A DNA stretch of 64,000 nt from contig BSWB01000002.1 in the NCBI GenBank assembly GCA_033239125.1, positions 8,713,001 through 8,777,000 of the forward strand, in the 5' to 3' direction. Positions 55,478-64,000 of the stretch are shown one piece after another. Position numbers and translations under genes: made by a program. Source of the DNA: Fagopyrum homotropicum (taxonomy: Eukaryota > Streptophyta > Magnoliopsida > Caryophyllales > Polygonaceae). Position 1 is the stretch's first letter. Every line of letters begins with the position of its first letter. Below the pieces are notes generated by a model. It did not search any database and was not told the origin of the DNA. It was given only the letters and a program-made list of their open reading frames with translations.

Positions 55478-57489
55478 TTGTAATCGTACGATCGATTCAT
55501 GCAATATGTATGTGTGTTCATGCCTTTATACAAACGACTTTTCTTGAAATTCCTTGGAGTCGTAGGAATTGTAGAAGGCTGATATGAACATGAGTAAAAC
55601 GTTTGGATGATTAAAACGTCGAGTGTGCATTCGTTGAAAGAACGGAATACTCAAAGAGGCATAGAGGTTTGGTGGCGTTCAAACCTAATATGTTGACTTC
55701 GGTTAAAATCATGAAAAGTCATGTTATGCGTTAAAGAAATTTTGGCCAAAGTCTAAATAAGACTAAGACATGATTGAACGGAATCATAAAGTTGGCTAAA
55801 AGGTCAAACCTCCGTCGTTCGATTGCCTAATACCAAGGGCAAGTACGAACATGACCATATATGATTTCCGTTGATCAAGTGTTCTTAAAAGAAGGTAAGA
55901 TATCTAAACGAGAATATGATATCTCGAGATGTTACCTTCATGGATTTGAAAGAGATTAATTGACTTTGGATTATATGTAAACCTTCGGGTCATACAAAAG
56001 GAAATTCTATGAGGAAACTGAAAGTCGATGGACTCACTAGAGTCGAATTGTTGACTATGGTGACACGTGAATGCCTACAAGGCACATGATCATTTGTAAT
56101 TGTTGAAATAGCTATGGGGGGCTGATCGAATTTGGACAAGCGTTATGGAACAAAGAGGATGGCTCGTTCTGGATATCCAACAAATTTTTGAAAAAGGACA
56201 ACTACATAAGGTATGTCATTTCAAAGTTATATATTCTCATATAAGTACTCTCCTTACCCCATGACAATGGCAACAAAGTGAAAATGATCAGAGTTGTTGG
56301 TTAAATCGGTTTAAGATAAATCGAGCCAATTGGTGTGTCAATAGCAAGTTAAATTGTACCACACAAGGTAATATCTCTTGCTTATGTTTAGACAACATGA
56401 TGATTTTGACAGTAGTTAAAACGTGTGAATCTAAATGATTCTATACTTCTAAAGTTGTGATGAAAGACTTGATAATTTCATGACTTTTGGAAATGGGTTT
56501 CGGACTAATTCCAATGATGGTCATTATACTCCGATAAAGTATATCCATGATTCAAGTGAAAGATCTCATTGTCAACACATGACATGATCAGTTCTGAGAC
56601 TTGAAAGTACTCATATATCAGAGTTGAAAGCTTGTTGTCGACACACGACAAGAGCGTTCTTTCGGACATTGTCTTGAATCTATCATGACAATGCCATGAC
56701 TTGGTGGTTAAAAGTCCTTTTGGCCTAAGTCCCGATTTCCTAGAAAATCTATTTCTTTGAAATAGTGGTTCTTTGGCTTGGCATGAAGTCAAGGATGTTA
56801 TGAAAATCGAAACATCTTGGCGTTGAGACATAGTTTGGTTATAGAACTATTAGACTCAACATATAGCGTCGGTGGTTTGTTGAGAATTCACAAACTTGGC
56901 CGAAATACTAACCAAGATCTTGGCTTGTTATTTAGTACACAGGATAGCCAAGGGGATGGGTTACAACCTACTAGTTTAACCTCTCGTCGTGGGACACCCA
57001 ATTCGTTTATGGCCAAAAGCTATAGCCGAATTCAATGTGGAAAGCCCATTCCGAGAAGTTAGCGAACTCAAAGTTCCATCCAAAGGAGTTCGGTCCTACA
57101 AACTAAGGAAAGCTTGAGAGAATTCTCTTAACGACTTCTTTGAGAAATTGCGAGTGTAGGCGCAAGATTTAAAGAAAGTCGGCTACGTGAACGTGAAGTG
57201 TCAAGGCTTCTTCAAGGGAGTATGTGGTTGACTCGCCTACGCGTTCATTAGAGGATTAGGACACAACAGCCTTTAAATGTGTCAATTGTTAGTAAGGAAT
57301 GTAAACTCACATGTACTTTTCCTTCATGTACTTAGACATGTTGAATGGTTCAATCCGTTAGGACACCATGATTCTTTTGTACAGAATGTGCATTTGTACT
57401 AAATCAATAAATTCAATCGAAAGATATTTGTGATTATGTGTAGAGTTTTGTTTATTAATTTGCCTAAATTAAGTTTCACGACTTTGCTC

Positions 57490-57503
57490 AAATGGGGGAG
57501 GAA
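57490..57503 (+). promoter_or_regulatory. Array C polypurine tract, unit 1
   Basis: AAATGGGGGAGGAA abuts the LTR start TGTTGGAG. A matching tract lies at 62908-62921. Confidence 0.9.
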
Positions 57504-59071
57504 TGTTGGAGATTTGTGTTAAGTCTCAACGGAACCATTGAGCTTGTTGTCGAGACAAGGTGCAATAAGTTACTCACATGTGTGTCACGATGGTATGGGT
57601 TGCGGGAGGCAAGCCAAGTGACCGGCACTTAGAGTAACTAGTGATTACGGGGTAAAAGTATGGAAGCTAATTAAATTAAACTAAACAAAAGGACATGGCT
57701 ATCACGGCTATGTTGAAAGTTAGTTTAGTTGAGCCTCATGACTATCATGGGACATTGTCTTGACTCAGTCATGACAATGCCATTACTTGGCAAGAGCGTT
57801 ATTGGCCTTGCCAACGCCTAGGCCATTTTGCGGCAGAAATTGAGAGCCCAACGCTTTGTGTTTTTGGTACACATTATGGAGCGTTCATTCGGGCATTTCT
57901 CATTATATTAGCTCGAGAAAGTTGTTACAAAGTTTGAGAGATATTCAAGCACAAATGTCCATTGAGCTCCAAGAAGCTAGCTAGAAGCTAGCTAGTGAGC
58001 TGCTCGATGAGCTAAGCTAGTTTGAGCTAAGCTCATGTGTATTAGTTGACCTTGGAGTTTCACCTAGCTATAATGAGTTAGTCAAAGCTCATTGATGAGA
58101 AAAAAGTCGGGCCGAAAAAGCTAGCTGAAATTTGGGCTTTTTGATGACCCAATTGAGTTGGGCTTGGGCCTTGGGCTTGGGCCAAAAAGTAGTTATGTAA
58201 CCCTAACTTCTCTCAACCGCCAATAACCGTTTGTAACCGCTCCCAACCGCTTTAGTGGCGGTTATTCTCCCCAAAACCGTGGCCCCTATGCCTATAAAAA
58301 GAGAGTCATTTGCACTTGATTGAACATTCGTTTTTGCAACAATAAAGCTTCTAGTTCCATTGTATTGGCATTGGATATGCCTTCTTATAAGCTTGTTTGC
58401 AAAACTGGAAAGACCAGTATAGTTCCTTTGTATTGACAAAGGATAGGCATCCATCTTAGTTTGGTTTTGTATTGACAAAACCTAGGAATACCCTTTCTAC
58501 AAAGTAAGACAAGTAAGTCTCTTACTTAGTATTTGTAACGTGTAGCGTTTTATCCCACTAAGGTATTTGGATATTCTCAGTGTAGGGGAGAATACACTTG
58601 GAAGGAAAATTCATTTATGAATGACTCATTACATATCCAAGTCTATGGTTTTAACATATAACAACCGGTTTATAAGACGTGTAATTGAACTTAACTTCTA
58701 TTAGAGTTTTGTCTACTCCTTTTCGAAGATTACAAACTCTTGGTAGAGTTTTGTCTACTCCTCTGGAGACTACAAACTCTTGATTGAGTTTTGTCTACTC
58801 CTTTGTGGAGATTACAAACTCTTGGTTGAGTTTTGTCTACTCCTTTGGAGACTACAAACTCTTGATTGGGTTTTGTCTACTCCTTTGTGGAGATTACAAA
58901 CTCTTGGTTGAGTTTTGCCTACTTCTTTGTGGAGATGACAAACCCTTGGTTAATAACTTATTTTAGTTCAAGATAATTATATTAATTTGTTTGGCAATTG
59001 GGAGAACTGTCTACTCACATAAAGTGAGACTACGGCCCTTTAGTCTAAAACCGGACACCGAAAATCCAACA
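57504..59071 (+). repeat. Array C LTR 2 (1568 bp)
   Basis: A full LTR shared by both units, TGTTGGAG to TCCAACA. Compared with LTR 1 it has extra AGCTAGC-rich and GGGCTTGGGCC repeats near 57975 and 58165 and a rearranged minisatellite (58703-58950). The TATA-like CTATAAAAAG is at about 58292. Confidence 0.95.
58703..58950 (+). repeat. About 43-bp minisatellite in array C LTR 2
   Basis: About six copies of the GAGTTTTGTCTACTCC unit, with a different order of the short and long variants than LTR 1, so the array evolves within LTRs. Confidence 0.9.
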
Positions 59072-62000
59072 ATCTTCTAAGTGTATTATACATTTGATAT
59101 ATGTTTTGCATACATATGTATTTGCATAATTTAGGGTGTGGTTTTGACAATTGTTTTGTTGACTTCATTTTGTTAAGACATGATGAGTGACATGGCTGTC
59201 ATGGATTTGCTACCGTCCAAAAAATTGGATGGTTTTGCAAGCATCTCTTTTGTCATATGGCAACGAGAGGTGAAGAAGATTTTGACGTCCTTAAAGGTGG
59301 ACTACATACTTCTTGAGGGGGCTCCCGGGCCGCCAGGAATTGGTCCTATCTTGGGCCATAATGGGTTGATGAGGACCCGACTACAAACGCAGTGGAGTGT
59401 TGATAACTACACTTGTAGAGGAATCATTCTCAAGAGCATGTCACCGTACATGTTGGATATCTATCATGACTTTGAGTCCGCAAAGGATCTTTGAGATGCC
59501 TTGGAATTTGAATATCATGGAACAATGTATGAGACTGCATTTTTCAGGTATGTCATGGAAGATGTACGTCCCATGTCCTCTCAATTTGAGGAGATGAAGG
59601 AGATGTTGGCACGTATGGACAAGTATGGAAAGGAGTTGGATGAGTCTACGAAAGTGGGTATTATCATCCGGAAGATCCCTCCATCATGGGTTGATTTCAA
59701 GCGCACCATGTTGTTGTTTGAGATCGGAGGATTATCCATGAAGGATTTGGGAATATATTTGAAGCAATGGGAGAAAATTCTCTCAAAAGTTCCCAAGGAA
59801 GATAATCCATAAAGGATGATCTTGTAATGTTTGATATTAAGTATATGTAAAGGGCTTCAGGTTTATATGCTTTGTAAGTATCTTACTATGTTAAAACTAT
59901 GTATAGGCTTCGGCCATAGTTTGTAATGCCTTATCAATATTAATAAAGAATTGTGTGTGTTTTCGATTTTACACTTGTGTCAAGATCGAATGGAAGCATG
60001 GTTGTTTGTCATATTTATGAATGTTTGAGAGCTTAGTTCGATTGCACATTCTATTGTTGAATGTCAAATGGTAAAACACTCAAACATGATCCTGTTTGAC
60101 AAGGACATAAGTCTTATCAATTATTTATTGAAAGCCAAAGAAATGACTATGGCATTGGGCTAGATAAACAAGTCAAGATATGCGCAAACTTATGTTGAGG
60201 CATTAAGTGTTGACATGGACTTGTTGTCCAAAAAGGGGTAACTGGAACACTAAATAAGGCTCGTGACATGCCTTATGAATAAGCGAGTGTCCAGCCCAAA
60301 AAATGGCTAAAGCGGGTTGAGTAAAGGCGCACGCAAGTGCCCGCCTTGGCTATGTCATGCTGTGCAAATGACAAGGCAAACCATGGTCCTAAGGTGTGTC
60401 AAAATACCTAAGGAAAGACAAGCCAGAAGTGACTCATCGAAGTCTCTTGGATGGGCTATGTCAAGGCCCAAACCATATTGGCTAAGGGCTAACTATTGGT
60501 TGGAAAAGACTTGAGCAAACTATGTTACTCGACCAGTTCTCGATAATGAATCGGGTGACTCGACCGGAACATGACACTGAAGGGAGCGACCCGACTGGCT
60601 ACTTCAGGCAACTCGACTACTTATAACCGCCACGTGGTCGACTTGATGGTCTTGTCAGTCCACGCAACTGGACATAGCTTTTATGAAACCGTCGAGTAAC
60701 CGCCAAGCAGTTGACTTTATTGGTTTGTCGGGTGGCTCGACCGACACTATTTAGAACGCGCTGACTTGCGTTTTGTTAACCATTCGATCCGACTGGGACA
60801 GCGGCCAACCTGAATGGTTTTGACAGGGACTTGTGATTCTTAGGAATTACTAAAGTGATCGGCTCGATCGGTTCTATGATCGGCTCGATCGGTCCTTGTA
60901 ATCGTACGATCGATTCATGCAATATGTATGTGTGTTCATGCCTTTATACAAACGACTTTTCTTGAAATTCCTTGGAGTCGTGGGACTTGTAGAAGGCTGA
61001 CATGAACATGAGTAAAACGTTTGGATGATTAAAACGTCGAGTGTGCATTCGTTGAAAGAACGGAATACTTAAAGAGGCATAGAGGTTTGGTGGCGTTCAA
61101 ACCTAATATGTTGACTTCGGTTAAAATCATGAAAAGTCATGTTATGCGTTAAAGACATTTTGGCCAAAGTCTAAATAAGACTAAGACATGATTGAACGGA
61201 ATCATAAAGTTGGCTAAAAGGTCAAACCTCCGTCGTTCGATTGCTTGGTACCAAGGGCAAGTACGAACATGACCATATATGATTTCCGTTGATCAAGTGT
61301 TCTTAAAAGAAGGTAGGATATCTAAACGAGAATATGATATCTCGAGATGTTACCTTCATGGATTTGAAAGAGATTAATTGACTTTGGATTATATGTAAAC
61401 CTTCGGGTCATACAAAAGGAAATTCTATGAGGAAACTGAAAGTCGATAGACTCACTAGAGTCGAATTGTTGACTATGGTGACACGTGAATGCCTACAAGG
61501 CACATGATCATTTATAATTGTTGAAATAGCTATGGGGGGCTGATCGAATTTGGACAAGCGTTATGGAACAAAGAGGATGGCTCGTTCTGGATATCCAACA
61601 AATTTTTGAAAAAGGACAACTACATAAGGTATGTCATTTCAAAGTTATATATTCTCATATAAGTACTCTCCCTACCCCATGGCAATGGCAACAAAGTGAA
61701 AATGATCAGAGTTGTTGGTTAAATCGGTTTAAGATAAATCGAGCCAATTGGTGTGTTAATAGCAAGTTAAATTGTACCACACAAGGTAATATCTCTTGCT
61801 TATGTTTAGACAACATGATGATTTTGATAGTAGTCAAAACGTGTGAATCTAAATGATTCTATACTTCTAAAGTTGTGATGAAAGACTTGATAATTTCATG
61901 ACTTTTGGAAATGGGTTTCGGACTAATTCCAATGATGGTCATTATACTCCGATAAAGTATATTCATGATTCAAGTGAAAGATCTCATTGTCAACACATGA

Positions 62001-62921
62001 CATGATCAGTTCTGAGACTTGAAAGTACTCATATATCAGAGTTGAAAGCTTGTTGTCGACACACAACAAGAGCGTTCTTTCGGACATTGTCTTGAATCTA
62101 TCATGACAATGCCATGACTTGGTGGTTAAAAGTCCTTTTGGCCTAAGTCCCGATTTCCTAGAAAATCTATTTCTTTGAAATAGTGGTTCTTTGGCTTGGC
62201 ATGAAGTCAAGGATGTTATGAAAATCGAACCATCTTGGCGTTGAGACATAGTTTGGTTATAGAACTATTAGACTCAACATATAGCGTCGGTGGTTTGTTG
62301 AGAATTCACAAACTTGGCCGAAAGACTAACCAAGATCTTGGCTTGTTATTTAGTACACAAGATAGCCAAGGGGATGGGTTACAACCTACTAGTTTAACCT
62401 CTCGTCGTGGGACACCCAATTCGCTTATGGCCAAAAGCTATAGCCGAATTCATTGTGGAAAGCCCATTCTGAGAAGTTAGCGAACTCAAAGTTCCATCCA
62501 AAGGAGTTTGGTCCTACAAACTAAGGAAAGCTTGAGAGAATTCTCTTAACGACTTCTTTGAGAAATTGCGAGTGTAGGCGCAAGATTAAAAGAAAGTCGG
62601 CTACGTGAACGTGAAGTGTCAAGGCTTCTTCAAGGGAGTATGTGGTTGACTCGCCTACGCGTTCATTAGAGGATTAGGACACAACAACCTTTAAATGTGT
62701 CAATTGTTAGTAAGGAATGTAAACTCACATGTACTTTGCCTTCATGTACTTAGACAAGTTGAATGGTTCAATCCGTTAGGACACCATGATTCTTTTGTAC
62801 AGAATGTGCATTTGTACTAAATCAATAAATTCAATCGAAAGATATTTGTGATTATGTGTAGAGTTTTGTTTATTAATTTGCCTAAATTAAGTTTCACGAC
62901 TTTGCTCAAATGGGGGAGGAA
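59072..62921 (+). other. Array C internal region, unit 2
   Basis: Closely similar to 53682-57503. It carries about 53 bp more between gag and the GATCGG repeat, including a segment at 59826-59878 after the gag stop that unit 1 lacks, and one GATCGG copy fewer. Apart from gag no domain is seen. It ends with the polypurine tract at 62908-62921. Confidence 0.78.
59180..59812 (+). pseudogene. Copia-type Gag, unit 2, same in-frame TGA
   Basis: Same length and start context as 53790-54422 with about 15 amino-acid differences. It has the identical TGG-to-TGA change at 59492 in ESAKDL-stop-DALEFEYHG and ends SKVPKEDNP. The shared stop must predate the duplication or come from the source element. CCHC knuckle absent. 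See unit 1 for the fold. Confidence 0.82.
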
Positions 62922-64000
62922 TGTTGGAGATTTGTGCTAAGTCTCAACGGAACCATTGAGCTTGTTGTCGAGACAAGGTGCAATAAGTTACTCACATGTG
63001 TGTCACGATGGTATGGGTTGCGGGAGGCAAGCCAAGTGACCGGCACTTAGAGTAACTAGTGATTACAGGGTAAAAGTATGGAAGCTAATTAAATTAAACT
63101 AAACAAAAGGACATGGCTATCACGGCTATGTTGAAAGTTAGTTTAGTTGAGCCTCATGACTATCATGGGACATTGTCTTGACTCAGTCATGACAATGCCA
63201 TTACTTGGCAAGAGCGTTATTGGCCTTGCCAACGCCTAGGCCATTTTGCGGCAGAAATTGAGAGCCCGACGCTTTGTGTTTTTGGGACACATTATGGAGC
63301 GTTCTTTCGGGCATTCCTCATTATATTAGCTCGAGAAAGTTGTTACAAAGTTTGAGAGATATCCAAGCACAAATGTCCATTGTGCTCCAAGAAGGTAGCT
63401 AGAAGCTAGCTAGTGAGTTGCTCGATGAGCTAAGCTAGTTTGAGCTAAGCTCATGTGTATTAGTTGACCTTGGAGCTTCACCTAGCTATAATGAGTTAGT
63501 CAAAGCTCATTGATGAGAAAAAAGTCGGGCCGAAAAAGCTAGCTGAAATTTGGGCTTTTTGATGGCCCAATTGAGTTGCGCTTGGGCCTTGGGTTTGGGC
63601 CAAAAAGTAGTTATGTAACCCTAACTTCTCTCAACCGCCAATAACCGTTTGTAACCGCTCCCAACCGCTTTAGTGGCGGTTATTCTCTCCAAAACCGTGG
63701 CCCCCTATGCCTATAAAAGGAGAGTCATTTGCACTTGATTGAACATTCGTTTTTGCAACAATAAAGCTTCTAGTTCCATTGTATTGACATTGGATAGGCC
63801 TTTTTATAAGCTTGTTTGCAAAACTCGAAAGACCAGTATAGTTTCTTTGTATTGACAAAGGATAGGCATCCATCTTAGTTTGGTTTTGTATTGACAAAAC
63901 CTAGGAATACCCTTTCTACAAAGTAAGACAAGTAAGTCTCTTACTTAGTCTTTGTAACGTGTAGCGTTTTATCCCACTAAGGTATTTGGATATTCTCGGT
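62922..64000 (+). repeat. Array C LTR 3, cut by the window end
   Basis: The first 1079 bp of a third LTR, with the CTATAAAAGG box at 63711-63720 and AATAAA about 45 bp later. Whether a third internal unit follows cannot be seen. Confidence 0.93.

Larger units (their letters stand above)
53682..57503 (+). other. Array C internal region, unit 1
   Basis: Begins ATCTTCTAAATG with no match to a usual tRNA primer site. Gag is at 53790-54422. The remaining 3 kb (54423-57489) has only short frames and no recognised pol motif. It holds a triplicated GATCGG repeat (55418-55477) and a segment near 56640-56745 that resembles LTR sequence at about 57750-57810. It ends in AAATGGGGGAGGAA. Confidence 0.75.
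52141..64000 (+). mobile_element. Tandem array of a gag-only Copia-like element (C)
   Basis: Three LTRs (52141-53681, 57504-59071, 62922 to the window end) separated by two closely similar internal regions of 3822 and 3850 bp. Each LTR starts TGTTGGAGATT; the two complete LTRs end TCCAACA. A polypurine tract precedes the second and third LTRs. Each internal region encodes a Copia-type gag fragment but no protease, integrase or RT that I can find. Repeat periods are 5363 and 5418 bp. The arrangement resembles the plant TR-GAG class but in head-to-tail tandem with shared LTRs. The right end lies outside the window. Confidence 0.9.

Noticed and set aside
56505..56831. 108-codon antisense frame, repeated at 61923-62249
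   Set aside because: Antisense to array C and duplicated only because the internal region is. No domain.
1..64000. tRNA or rRNA genes
   Set aside because: No stretch with a convincing cloverleaf or rRNA core was noticed by eye; only tRNA-complementary primer sites are present.

Overview
This window is repeat-dense plant nuclear DNA, almost certainly from a eudicot. It is dominated by plant-type LTR retrotransposons: Athila-type Gypsy with a tRNA-Asp-like primer site, chromovirus-type Gypsy, and Copia. It also carries an L1-type LINE with a C-terminal RNase H, a Helitron, a hAT-type MITE and relics of CC-NB-LRR disease-resistance genes. I see no intact host gene, no RNA gene and no bacterial or CRISPR feature. 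The species cannot be named from sequence alone. LTR divergences quoted below are hand counts.

Layout: 1-2449 is the decayed pol of a Copia element on the minus strand. 2505-2720 is a 25-bp minisatellite. 2781-3104 is the N-terminal part of a CC-NB-LRR gene, cut just before the P-loop. 3101-36890 is an Athila-type element (B1, plus strand) and two younger elements inside it. A (7264-17798, minus, target duplication TGGAC) has 3.2-kb LTRs and no recognisable coding capacity. B2 (18849-30063, minus, target duplication GACGG) is a second, nearly intact Athila-type element whose gag-pol frame has one in-frame stop. B1 continues past its 3' LTR into a second primer site and a truncated second gag. 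At 36891-37274 the LRR part of a resistance gene resumes.

37275-44146 holds chromovirus-type LTR fragments and a decayed integrase. 45073-49716 is a decayed LINE whose endonuclease is split by a hAT-type MITE (45288-45904). 50441-52140 holds a possible host-gene fragment, a complete 615-bp Helitron with canonical ends, and a second short resistance-gene relic. 52141-64000 is a tandem array of a gag-only Copia-like element: LTR-internal-LTR-internal-LTR, running off the window.

Order of events: a resistance-gene locus was invaded by B1 (LTRs roughly 1.6% different), then B1 by A (about 0.9%) and B2 (about 1%). Removing A and B2 with their target duplications leaves B1 about 11.2 kb from LTR to LTR, matching B2 (11,215 bp), which supports the reconstruction. 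Observations most worth follow-up are: paired hairpins with the same loop next to polypurine tracts in B1 and B2; a duplicated polypurine-tract/LTR boundary inside the LTRs of A; the tandem gag-only array with no recognisable primer site; and the two truncated resistance-gene relics.
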